Of a stretch of 64,000 bases of DNA, positions 21,835-29,771 are shown one piece after another. The stretch comes from Fenollaria sporofastidiosus (GTDB lineage: Bacteria > Bacillota > Clostridia > Tissierellales > Peptoniphilaceae). A program made the translations under genes and the position numbers. Under the pieces are notes generated by a model. That model was not told the DNA's origin and made no database searches. It saw nothing but the letters and a program-made list of their open reading frames with translations. The DNA lies in NCBI RefSeq assembly GCF_943169635.2, contig NZ_OW968186.1, forward strand, positions 1 to 64,000. The letters run 5' to 3'. Each line of letters opens with the position of its first letter. Positions within the stretch are counted from its first letter, which is position 1.

Positions 21835-22590
21835 TTAGTCTTGCATTAAATATCTTTCGTATATAATAATAGAGCTTGCTACAGCTAAATTAAGTGATTC
21901 GAGCCTTCCAGTATTGGCTATGGTGATCGTGTCATCACTCATCTTAAAAGCTTCATCCGTTAAGCCACTACCTTCATTACCCATAAGTATAAAGGCCTTC
22001 TCATCTGTATAGCCTATGGCCTTGCCTCGTGGTGATGTAGAGTAAACTTTGTAGCCATGCTCTTTAAATTTATTTATTATGCTTAGATCCTCATAGTGAA
22101 CATCAACTAAGAAGATGGCTCCCATAGACGCGCGTAAAACTTTTTCGTTATAAACGTCACATGAGTTCTTAGACAAGATAAGTGTCCTTACATCAAAGGA
22201 TGCCGCGCTTCTAATTATCGTTCCTAAATTGCCTGGATCTTGTATATCTTCCAAGTACAAAACTGTTTTTTCATCAAAATCATATTCTTCGTTTATGTTT
22301 TCTTTACAAACGGCGATTATGCCTTGAGATGTAACAGTATCTTGAAGACTTTTAAATAAATTGTTTTCAATTCTTACAATATCATAAGACTTATCAGATA
22401 TGTATTCATCGTCAAAGTCTTCGTTAATAAGTATGTACACTATAGACGCACAGCGTTCTATAGCTTCATAAACCAATCTTTTACCTTCAAGCACAAACAT
22501 AGAATTCTTCTTTCTATATTTTGCTTTCTTTAAGGAGTTAATCAGCTTATAAATTTTGTTGTCCTTAGATGTGATAAGGCTACTTCTCAT
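21835..22590 (-). CDS. TrmH/SpoU-family RNA 2'-O-methyltransferase
   Basis: 251 residues with the chosen start. An N-terminal substrate-binding domain (MFVLEGKRLVYEAIE) is followed by the SPOUT domain with all three motifs: NLGTIIRSAASFDV (motif 1), LMGNEGSGL (motif 2) and LNLAVASSIIIYE (motif 3). It methylates a ribose in rRNA or tRNA; the site cannot be told. The ATG at 22590 follows AAAGGA by 9 bases and overlaps the ktrA-like gene by 11 bases; an upstream ATG at 22614 would overlap by 35 bases and is less likely. Confidence 0.9.
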   Translation of the reverse strand: MRSSLITSKDNKIYKLINSLKKAKYRKKNSMFVLEGKRLVYEAIERCASIVYILINEDFDDEYISDKSYDIVRIENNLFKSLQDTVTSQGIIAVCKENINEEYDFDEKTVLYLEDIQDPGNLGTIIRSAASFDVRTLILSKNSCDVYNEKVLRASMGAIFLVDVHYEDLSIINKFKEHGYKVYSTSPRGKAIGYTDEKAFILMGNEGSGLTDEAFKMSDDTITIANTGRLESLNLAVASSIIIYERYLMQD

Positions 22591-23242
22591 TTTGAGAGTC
22601 CTTTTCCAAGGCACTTATATCATCAACTTGGCCAAGAAGCACCAAAACATCTCCAGCTTCAAGACCCTTGTCAGGTTTCGGTGAAACATCAATCTTGTCC
22701 TCGTTCTTGATAGCGATAACGTTAACACCGTAGATATTTCTTAATTTAATATCAAGTAGTGACTTACCTATCCACGACTTAAGTATCCTAACTTCGGCGA
22801 TGGAATACTCACTAGAAAGTTCGATGTAGTCAATGATGTTTTTAAATGTTAGGTTATGTGCAAGCCTTGTACCCATATCTCTTTCAGGAAATATAATCTT
22901 GTTTGCGCCTATCTTAGATAGTACCTTACCATGTGACTCACTAGTAGCCTTGGCAATGATTGTTTTAATGCCAAGCTCCTTACATGTAAGAGTCGCAATG
23001 ATACTTGCTTCAAGGTCTGAACCTATGCTAATGATGGCAACATCAAAGTTTGATAGACCTATCTCCTTAAGTGCCATCTCATTTTTCGCATCCGCTTCAA
23101 TAGCGTGAGTAACATAGTCAGCAACTTCACTTACTAAAGCTGGGTCGTAGTCTATAGCTAAGACCTCGTGACCTATCCTTGAAAGCTCCTTCGAAAGTGC
23201 CATACCAAATCTTCCAAGTCCAATTATTACAAATGATTTCAT
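22580..23242 (-). CDS. ktrA: KtrA/TrkA-type regulator of potassium uptake
   Basis: 220 residues. The N-terminal RCK/TrkA-N Rossmann domain shows GLGRFGMALSKEL with an acidic residue ending strand 2 (AIDYD). The C-terminal RCK_C domain follows from about residue 135. It forms an octameric ring on the membrane subunit KtrB, encoded eight bases upstream, and gates it with nucleotide. In Firmicutes the RCK_C domain of KtrA proteins is a known c-di-AMP target, and a c-di-AMP synthase is present at 28.9 kb. GGAGG precedes the ATG. Confidence 0.93.
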   Translation of the reverse strand: MKSFVIIGLGRFGMALSKELSRIGHEVLAIDYDPALVSEVADYVTHAIEADAKNEMALKEIGLSNFDVAIISIGSDLEASIIATLTCKELGIKTIIAKATSESHGKVLSKIGANKIIFPERDMGTRLAHNLTFKNIIDYIELSSEYSIAEVRILKSWIGKSLLDIKLRNIYGVNVIAIKNEDKIDVSPKPDKGLEAGDVLVLLGQVDDISALEKDSQNEK

Positions 23243-23250
23243 ATATCCTC

Positions 23251-24594
23251 CTATCCAACCATAAGGTTGCCTGGTGCATTTCTATAATCTCTCTTCTTGT
23301 TTTTCCTTGCAAAAGCGTATGCCATGGTAAGTGGTCCAACCCTGCCTATATACATAGTAAGAGTTATTATCAGTCTTCCAAGAGTGCTAAGCTTTTCAGT
23401 TACGCCTATAGTCAAGCCGACAGTACCGAAGGCCGATGTTGATTCGAAAAGTAGATTTATAAACTTTATAGAACTGTCAGTAATAGTTAGTATGATAGCT
23501 GTTGAAAAAACTATAGCTAAGCCTATCAAAAATATCGATACAGCTCTCTTAATAGTTTCGAATGGCAGTCTTCTCTTTAGACAGTTAACATCTTCCTCGC
23601 CCTTTACTACTGATATAGTTGTTAATAAAAGACAAGCGAATGTTGTTGTCTTAACACCACCTGCTGTTGAGCCCGGCGAGCCGCCTATAAACATAAGCAT
23701 TATAGTTGAGAATATAGTTGTCTCTCTAATCTTTGACATATCTACAGAATAGAAGCCTGCAGTTCTTGGCGAGACACTTTGGAAAAGTGAGTTCGCAAGT
23801 CTTTGTGGAAAGCTCATAGCTGCTAAAGTGCCAGGATTTGTACTTTCAAATAGCAAAAAGCTAAGTGTGCCTATGAGTAAAAGTGATCCTGTCATAATTA
23901 GTACCACTTTAGAGTGAAGTGTTAGCTTTCTTAATCTGTCCTTAGCTAATAGGTCTGCATAAACAGTAAAGCCTAGTCCGCCAAATATTATTAATACAGA
24001 CAGTACTAATAAGACATAGTAATCATGTTGAAAGCTAAGCAAGGAGTCACCAAGTATATCAAAGCCCGCGTTGCAGTATGCGCTAATTGAGTGGAATATA
24101 CTAAATGCCACACCCTTTCCTAGTCCATACATAGGTACAAAGCGAAGTGAAAGTAGAATTGATCCCATCATCTCAAGAAAGAAAGTGTAGCCAATAACCT
24201 TCTTTGTTAGCTTAACTATGCCCTGTATAGATTCAGTATTTAGTTGCTCCTTAATCATAAGTCTTTCCTTAAAGGAAATCTTCTTACCCATAATGATGTA
24301 GCCAACAGTTGCAAGTGTCATTATGCCAAGGCCGCCAAACTGTATCAAGGTAATGATGACAAGTTGACCAAAAGGCGTAAAATCCTTAGCAGTATTAAGA
24401 ACTGTAAGGCCTGTTACACACACAGCAGATGCTGATGTGAACAAACTATTGACATAGCCTATGGCTTTGCCACTAGACGAGGCAATAGGTAAGTTTAAAA
24501 GCACACTGCCTATAATGATTAAGGATAGAAAACCCAGTGCCAATACTTGTGGTGGGTTTAATGTATCTTTAAATAGTTTTTTTCTTATTTCCAT
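23251..24594 (-). CDS. ktrB: KtrB/TrkH-type potassium transporter
   Basis: 447 residues with about eight to ten membrane helices. The four selectivity-filter glycines sit in four pore loops: CVTGLTV, YCNAGFDI, PRTAGFYS and GTVGLTIG. This is the Ktr/Trk superfamily potassium channel-like transporter, working with the KtrA-type subunit encoded next. The chosen ATG has no clear ribosome binding site, and a TAAAAT lies only about 10 bases before it, so a short-leader transcript is possible. The upstream gap to rplT is short and holds the rplT terminator. Confidence 0.94.
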   Translation of the reverse strand: MEIRKKLFKDTLNPPQVLALGFLSLIIIGSVLLNLPIASSSGKAIGYVNSLFTSASAVCVTGLTVLNTAKDFTPFGQLVIITLIQFGGLGIMTLATVGYIIMGKKISFKERLMIKEQLNTESIQGIVKLTKKVIGYTFFLEMMGSILLSLRFVPMYGLGKGVAFSIFHSISAYCNAGFDILGDSLLSFQHDYYVLLVLSVLIIFGGLGFTVYADLLAKDRLRKLTLHSKVVLIMTGSLLLIGTLSFLLFESTNPGTLAAMSFPQRLANSLFQSVSPRTAGFYSVDMSKIRETTIFSTIMLMFIGGSPGSTAGGVKTTTFACLLLTTISVVKGEEDVNCLKRRLPFETIKRAVSIFLIGLAIVFSTAIILTITDSSIKFINLLFESTSAFGTVGLTIGVTEKLSTLGRLIITLTMYIGRVGPLTMAYAFARKNKKRDYRNAPGNLMVG

Positions 24595-24636
24595 AAATAC
24601 ATTTTACTACAAATCAAGAATTTTTGCCATATAGAA

Positions 24637-24663
24637 AAGAAAAAGTTCCCATAAATGAGAACT
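24637..24663 (-). terminator. Terminator of the infC-rpmI-rplT operon
   Basis: AGTTCTC pairs with GGGAACT (24657-24663 with 24644-24650, one G-U pair) over a 6-base loop, followed on the minus strand by a T-rich run. Confidence 0.75.
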
Positions 24664-25014
24664 TTAAGCATTCTTTGCCATATCAACTAAATTCTTAAAG
24701 CTTTCTTTATCATGAATAGCCATTTCGGAAAGCATTTTTCTGTTTATGTCAATATTTAATTTCTTTAAACCACCGATAAATTTGCTATAGCTCATATCGT
24801 TTACTCTGCATTCAGCATTGATTCTAGCTATCCAAAGTTTTCTGAAGTCTCTCTTTCTGTTCTTTCTACCGATATATGCATAGCTTAGTGACTTCATAAC
24901 TGCTTCGTTAGCAGTTCTAAATAGCTTGCTCTTTGCGCCGAAATATCCTTTAGCTTGTTTTAAAACTTTTTTATGATTCTTTTTTGCATTTACTGCTCTT
25001 TTAACTCTAGCCAT
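24664..25014 (-). CDS. rplT: 50S ribosomal protein L20
   Basis: 116 residues, standard length. It starts MARVKRAVNAKKNHKKVLK with the long basic N-terminal extension that threads into 23S rRNA; RNRKRDFRKLWIARINA is the family signature. In Bacillus subtilis L20 represses its own operon by promoting termination in the leader, and the same type of leader is found upstream of infC here. Last gene of the operon. Confidence 0.98.
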   Translation of the reverse strand: MARVKRAVNAKKNHKKVLKQAKGYFGAKSKLFRTANEAVMKSLSYAYIGRKNRKRDFRKLWIARINAECRVNDMSYSKFIGGLKKLNIDINRKMLSEMAIHDKESFKNLVDMAKNA

Positions 25015-25027
25015 ATTTATCCTCCTA

Positions 25028-25219
25028 TTACAATATCATAGAGTCGATTCTCTTTTGATCGCCCTTTGATACTAATGATCCTTTTCTTAAGTTTCTTACT
25101 CTCTTTGCAGATTTCTTTCCTGTTAAGTGTCCTTTGTATGCTTTAAATCTTTTTAATTTACCAGAGGCTGTTCTTTTAAATCTCTTTGCAGACGCTCTGT
25201 GTGTTTTCATCTTTGCCAT
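25028..25219 (-). CDS. rpmI: 50S ribosomal protein L35
   Basis: 63 residues, highly basic. MAKMKTHRASAKRFKRT and the GKKSAKRVRNLRK block are diagnostic. It sits between infC and rplT with gaps of 11 and 13 bases. Confidence 0.98.
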   Translation of the reverse strand: MAKMKTHRASAKRFKRTASGKLKRFKAYKGHLTGKKSAKRVRNLRKGSLVSKGDQKRIDSMIL

Positions 25220-25230
25220 TTGTATTCCTC

Positions 25231-25743
25231 CTAATTTTTATTATTTTGAGCAACAGTCATAGACATGTTTCTTCCTTCTAACTTAGGTGCTTTTTCAACC
25301 ATAGCTTCAGGACCTAATAGCTCTATAAATTGATCAAGAACTTCTCTTCCAAGCTCAGTATGTCCCATCTCTCTACCTCTAAAGCGAACGGACACCTTAA
25401 CCTTGTCTCCATTTTGAATAAACTTTAATGTTGTTCTAGCTTTAACATTTAAGTCGTGATCTTCAATGTTTGGAGTCATTCTGATCTCTTTAATATTGAT
25501 AACTTTTTGTTTCTTCTTTGCTTCCTTGTTCTTCTTTTGAAGTTCATATCTGTACTTACCGTAGTCCATGACCTTACAAACAACAGGGTCAGCATTCGGA
25601 GAAACCATTACAAGGTCCAATTTAGCATTTTGTGCTATCTCTAAAGCCTTATCGTTGTCGACAATACCATATTGAGTTCCGTCTTCACCAATAAGTCTTA
25701 CTTTTGGATTTCTAATCTCTTCGTTGATTAGTAGCTCTTTAAT
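25231..25743 (-). CDS. infC: Translation initiation factor IF-3, ATT start codon
   Basis: 170 residues when read from ATT at 25743. No ATG, GTG or TTG exists between the in-frame TAA two codons upstream (25747-25749) and the N-domain, which begins INEEIRNPKVRLIG. The first ATG, at 25620, would cut off that conserved domain. GGAGGTG lies 6 bases before the ATT. An AUU start is the known hallmark of infC and lets IF-3 repress its own translation. The linker (KKQKVINIKEIRM) and C-domain (VSVRFRGREMGHTELG) are complete. Confidence 0.96.
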   Translation of the reverse strand: MKELLINEEIRNPKVRLIGEDGTQYGIVDNDKALEIAQNAKLDLVMVSPNADPVVCKVMDYGKYRYELQKKNKEAKKKQKVINIKEIRMTPNIEDHDLNVKARTTLKFIQNGDKVKVSVRFRGREMGHTELGREVLDQFIELLGPEAMVEKAPKLEGRNMSMTVAQNNKN

Positions 25744-25866
25744 TGTTTACACCTCCATTAAAAAAACGGGCATGAAAAAATGCCCGTACAATACAATTAA
25801 TTAACCTTATGAACAACCGGTTATAAGGTGAGAAAGCATTTTCTTCTTGTTTTATTATTCTTTACT
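25744..25866 (-). promoter_or_regulatory. L20-type leader with attenuator hairpin
   Basis: About 120 bases of transcribed leader precede infC. It contains ACCTTAT pairing with ATAAGGT and, further on, a strong ACGGGCA/TGCCCGT hairpin (25781-25787 with 25766-25772) followed by seven T, just before the ribosome binding site. This is the layout of the Firmicute L20 leader, in which L20 favours the terminator over an antiterminator. Confidence 0.75.
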
Positions 25867-25871
25867 CATAT

Positions 25872-25900
25872 AGTATATACTCACGCAGAACGTTTGTCAA
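25872..25900 (-). promoter_or_regulatory. Promoter of the infC operon
   Basis: TTGACA (25895-25900), a 17-base spacer and TATACT (25872-25877) on the minus strand, close to sigma-A consensus and correctly placed before the leader. Confidence 0.8.
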
Positions 25901-25957
25901 GTACTTTTTTTGTTTTCACAAAATATTTTTTGCTATGACAATGCTGCCTCGCTTATA

Positions 25958-27499
25958 CTATATGTTTATATTAACATTAATGAGTCCACTTGTCAAGTCG
26001 TCGTGACTGATGATGAAGCATATCCTTTCGTCTCTAGTCTCATTTAAGTAATCGTATATCTCTTTCGTTGATTCCTTGTCAATGTTTGAGCATATCTCAT
26101 CCAAAACTAATACGTCAGGATTTTTTAGTAATGACCTTGCAAATGATATCTTTTGCTTTTCTCCTCCAGATAGATTTGAGCCGCCCATAAGTATATCATC
26201 ATCAAGGGACTTCTTCTCAAGTATAGATCTGATGAATTGATTTTCTTCTAAGTCGATGTGACTGCCATCATCAAAATCAAGTAGAAGGTTCTTCCTTAGT
26301 GAGCCGTTGACTATAGGCGCGTTTTGCACTACATATTCAATACGATCTCTTATGTCTTCGTTTTTGCACTTGTCGATATCTATGCCATTCACTTTAATTA
26401 TCTTAACGTCTCTAAATTTTACTAGGCTTTTGGCAAATGTACTCTTGCCACTACCATTGGCTCCGTTGATTCTAACTATGTCGCCCTTCTTAAGCCTTGC
26501 CTTTGCGTTAAAGTCAAGCTTCATATCTTTGATATTTATACCATTGACATCAAGTTCTATATCATTTATTGCATCAATAGCTTCTTTCCCATCACTTTCT
26601 TTATTTGAAATGAGTTCTTTTTCAAAATCTTTTGCTATATCAAAATTTCTCTTTTCGATATTTGAATTAGTTATGGTCGAGACATTAGCAAAGTAAAGTG
26701 GGAAGATTAAAGTAACGAGTATGATTGAGTAAATGCTGCTGCTATGCGCCATGTAGTCATAAACAACTATCAGTAAAAGAAGTGTTTTTATAATCTCGTT
26801 AATGCCTTCTAAGACCACTGTCATCGACTGAGCGTATTCATTGACCCTTGCCATGCTACCATAAACCTTTTCTGTCGCTGGTTCTAATTTATTGTAAATC
26901 ACAGACTTATCAGAAAGCTGCTTTACATAGTCAACTTCTTGTACATAAGAAAGTATCTCTTGAAAGCCCATGCCAGTCATCTTTTGCATCTCTTCAGACT
27001 TTTTCTTAAGCTTCTTATTTAATAATTTATATCCAAAATAGTTTATAGGCAGCGCCAAAAACATTATCAAGGCTAAATACAAATTTACATTTGCAATTAA
27101 AATTAAGCATACTAAGGCAACTAAAAACGAGGAAAATATCTGTATGTAGCCATTCATCATAAAGGAGTAGATGCTATTAACAGAGATTGATGCCCTCTCT
27201 AGTAAGTTCATAGCTCCTTTTTCGATTATACTGTCGTAGTTCATATTAAAAATGTTTTTTATGTATGAAATGAAATTGCCTTTGTTATACTCCTTTGCAA
27301 ACTTTTCTCTAAAAATTGTGAATAGTATCGTTAGCAGTTTTGAGGCAAGTATAAGTAAGACTATGAATACTATCTTCTTCGTATCAAGCGGCGTGCCATT
27401 TGCCTTCCATAGCTGAATGAATATCGGGGCAAGTAGTGCTGATATCGATGAAAACAGTATCAATATAAACATGATTATAAAAAATTTTTTGTACTTCAT
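25958..27499 (-). CDS. ABC exporter, fused permease and ATPase
   Basis: 513 residues. The N-terminal part carries about six membrane helices (first at residues 5-27). The ATPase domain has Walker A GANGSGKSTFAK near 345, signature LSGGEKQKISFARSLLK near 440 and Walker B VLVLDEICSNID. The H-loop histidine is in SHDDLTSG. This is the architecture of homodimeric exporters. The permease half is shorter and more divergent than in lipid or drug exporters, and the substrate is unknown. It is monocistronic with its own promoter and a GGGAGG site. Confidence 0.88.
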   Translation of the reverse strand: MKYKKFFIIMFILILFSSISALLAPIFIQLWKANGTPLDTKKIVFIVLLILASKLLTILFTIFREKFAKEYNKGNFISYIKNIFNMNYDSIIEKGAMNLLERASISVNSIYSFMMNGYIQIFSSFLVALVCLILIANVNLYLALIMFLALPINYFGYKLLNKKLKKKSEEMQKMTGMGFQEILSYVQEVDYVKQLSDKSVIYNKLEPATEKVYGSMARVNEYAQSMTVVLEGINEIIKTLLLLIVVYDYMAHSSSIYSIILVTLIFPLYFANVSTITNSNIEKRNFDIAKDFEKELISNKESDGKEAIDAINDIELDVNGINIKDMKLDFNAKARLKKGDIVRINGANGSGKSTFAKSLVKFRDVKIIKVNGIDIDKCKNEDIRDRIEYVVQNAPIVNGSLRKNLLLDFDDGSHIDLEENQFIRSILEKKSLDDDILMGGSNLSGGEKQKISFARSLLKNPDVLVLDEICSNIDKESTKEIYDYLNETRDERICFIISHDDLTSGLINVNINI

Positions 27500-27547
27500 A
27501 AGATCCTCCCTTGTAATGATTTAGCAAAATAAATTATTATTAATTGT

Positions 27548-27576
27548 ATTATACCACCCACCCCTAAAATATACAA
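27548..27576 (-). promoter_or_regulatory. Promoter of the ABC exporter gene
   Basis: TTGTAT (27571-27576), 17 bases, then TATAAT (27548-27553) on the minus strand, about 50 bases before the start codon. Confidence 0.6.
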
Positions 27577-27645
27577 GCAATATCACTATATTAATACGAA
27601 TATCTTATACTTTGCTTGTTTATTATAATCTTCTCTTATATAGTT

Positions 27646-27686
27646 GCAAAAGAAAACTGAGTAAGATCTCTTACTCAGTTTTCTTG
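27646..27686 (-). terminator. Terminator of the cdaA-cdaR operon
   Basis: A 15-bp perfect inverted repeat (27652-27666 with 27669-27683) with a 2-base loop. T-richness on both sides could make it work in both directions. Confidence 0.85.
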
Positions 27687-27698
27687 TATTAATTAATA

Positions 27699-28946
27699 TT
27701 AATTACTTTTCATTGCAAAGTCTAGGCTTATTGTGTTGTTAAGTATGTTCATATACTCTTTGTCTGTTACTAGTTCAAGCTTTAATTGCTCTTTGCCCTC
27801 TACTGTTACGTTCGATGCGTCTGCCCTAAGCTTAAATGTATCTTCGTCTATCTTATCTAAGACTGACTTGTATCCTTTCAAGCGCAATGTGATAAACTTA
27901 TCGTTTGTATCTTTTAGTTCGAAGTCATCACTTAAGTTTACTAGCTCAAGGTTTGCAAGTGGCACCTTAATTTCTCTTTCTGCCTCTTCTTCTACTTCAT
28001 AAGTAACGCTTATCTTAACGTTCTCATCAAGTAGTTCAACTCCCTTAGGTAGTATAGGCTTAACTATAAGCTCGCCGTCCTTAGGTTCGACTGCGTCGTT
28101 AACCTCTATCTTCTCTGTCTTGATTGAGCTAATGCCATCGATATCGTCTTGGCCTTTGATAACTAATTTTTGCGGATTAGTTTTGATATTAACTATCTTG
28201 TAATTACTTGGCAAATGGCTTACAAAATCTGTTTCGATAGGAACTGATTTTGTTTTATCTATCTGTGCATTGATATTAACCACTTGTGGATATAGGCTCA
28301 CTTGATCTATCTGATTATCTTTTATATCTACCGCATATAATTTACTTGATATTGTAAATGTTTTATCCTTGTTTGTTAAATCTATCTCTGCGATGACTTT
28401 GTCTACCTTTGCTAAATAGCTTTCTGGTCCAGTCAATTTAACATTCTCCACGTCCATGGATATGTCGGAGAGAGCATGATTTTCTTTAACCTCGCCTTTT
28501 TGTCTTACCTCTATAGGTTTCTTATATGACTCGACGCTGTCAAGGTTGAATATAATCTCTGACGGTCCCACTGATGTAACTTGTAGTGTGTTGTACTGAC
28601 CAATGATCTCTGCCTTAACGGGCACTCTTGCTTGTCCTGCGCTGTATCCTCTAAAGTCTATGGCTGCCTTGATGTTGTTTTCGTTTATATTGTCAAGTTC
28701 GCTCTTCTTACCTTTTACTTGAACTGAAACTTTTGCCTCATTTGGTCCAAGGTTAACAAGCTTTGTATTGTTAAGGTAGTCAAGGCTCTTAAACGCAACT
28801 GTTATGTTTCTATATGTCCTTGTTTCTTCTGGGTTAACAAGTCCCATAACATAGTACCAAAGGAAGATGGCAATGATGACTGAAACTACTTTTGCAATGA
28901 TATTACTCTTGTTCTTGATCTTGAACTTCTTCATCTTGAACTTCAT
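27699..28946 (-). CDS. cdaR: CdaR, YbbR-domain regulator of the c-di-AMP synthase
   Basis: 415 residues. One N-terminal membrane helix (about residues 14-35) after a basic MKFKMKKFKIKNKSN segment places the rest outside the cell. The extracytoplasmic part consists of about four YbbR repeats of roughly 80 residues. In Firmicutes CdaR binds CdaA and tunes its activity. The start codon lies inside cdaA (44-base overlap) with GGAGG before it. Here the usual third gene, glmM, does not follow; a terminator does. Confidence 0.92.
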   Translation of the reverse strand: MKFKMKKFKIKNKSNIIAKVVSVIIAIFLWYYVMGLVNPEETRTYRNITVAFKSLDYLNNTKLVNLGPNEAKVSVQVKGKKSELDNINENNIKAAIDFRGYSAGQARVPVKAEIIGQYNTLQVTSVGPSEIIFNLDSVESYKKPIEVRQKGEVKENHALSDISMDVENVKLTGPESYLAKVDKVIAEIDLTNKDKTFTISSKLYAVDIKDNQIDQVSLYPQVVNINAQIDKTKSVPIETDFVSHLPSNYKIVNIKTNPQKLVIKGQDDIDGISSIKTEKIEVNDAVEPKDGELIVKPILPKGVELLDENVKISVTYEVEEEAEREIKVPLANLELVNLSDDFELKDTNDKFITLRLKGYKSVLDKIDEDTFKLRADASNVTVEGKEQLKLELVTDKEYMNILNNTISLDFAMKSN

Positions 28947-29763
28947 CTTTTGCCCTCCATTTGAATAATGTTTTTTCTTCGTTACTTTCTGGTAAGTAGA
29001 CGCTTAATAGTTTTTCTCTAAGTGTGTTCTCGTCTAAGTATCTAGAGATAACACCTTCTTCTGCTGTGGAGATGGATCCTGTCTCTTCGGATACAATAAC
29101 TGCAAGCGCGTCACTCATCTCTGTTACGCCAAGTGCTGCTCTGTGTCTTGTGCCAAGCTCTCTTGGTACGTTTTGATTGTCTGTAAGCGGCAAGAAGCAC
29201 GCTGCGGCTCTGATCTTATCGCTCTTAATAACAACCGCTCCGTCGTGTAGAGGAGTGTTAGGTATAAAGATGTTGATAAGTAGGTCGCTTGAAACAAGGC
29301 CATCGATATCAGTACCTGTATCGACTATCTCATTAAGACCAGTCTTTCTCTCGATAACTATAAGTGCGCCTATCTTTTGTCTTGATAGTGATAGACAGGC
29401 GTCTACTATCTCGTTAACTGTTTTTGAAAAATTTTCTTTTTTAAACTCGGAAATTGATTTGGAAAAGAACTTCATCCTTCCTATATACTCAAGTCCACGT
29501 CTCAACTCTGGCTGAAATACAACAACTAAAGCGATAAGACCTACATTGAATAGGTTCTCGATTAACCACCTAAGTGTATATAGGTGAAAGACTTCACTTA
29601 GCTTTGTAACTATAAGCAAGGCCAAGAAGCCTTTTGTTAGCTGCTCGGCTCTTGTTTGCTTTACAAGCTTGTATAGTTGATATATTATAAGCGCGATAAT
29701 TGTGATGTCGATAAGGTAGCTGAGTTTAAAATTTACAAATATATCGCTAATTTGTCCTAACAT
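28903..29763 (-). CDS. cdaA: Diadenylate cyclase CdaA
   Basis: 286 residues. Three membrane helices lie in the first 85 residues, followed by the DAC domain with the catalytic DGAVVI motif near 175 and the RHRAALG motif near 205. It converts two ATP to c-di-AMP at the membrane. The C-terminus is rich in Glu, Asp and Gln (residues 268-286). It overlaps cdaR and follows pepF by eight bases. c-di-AMP controls potassium and osmolyte uptake and wall stress, which fits with ktrAB in the same window. Confidence 0.96.
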   Translation of the reverse strand: MLGQISDIFVNFKLSYLIDITIIALIIYQLYKLVKQTRAEQLTKGFLALLIVTKLSEVFHLYTLRWLIENLFNVGLIALVVVFQPELRRGLEYIGRMKFFSKSISEFKKENFSKTVNEIVDACLSLSRQKIGALIVIERKTGLNEIVDTGTDIDGLVSSDLLINIFIPNTPLHDGAVVIKSDKIRAAACFLPLTDNQNVPRELGTRHRAALGVTEMSDALAVIVSEETGSISTAEEGVISRYLDENTLREKLLSVYLPESNEEKTLFKWRAKDEVQDEEVQDQEQE

Positions 29764-29771
29764 AGGTCCTC

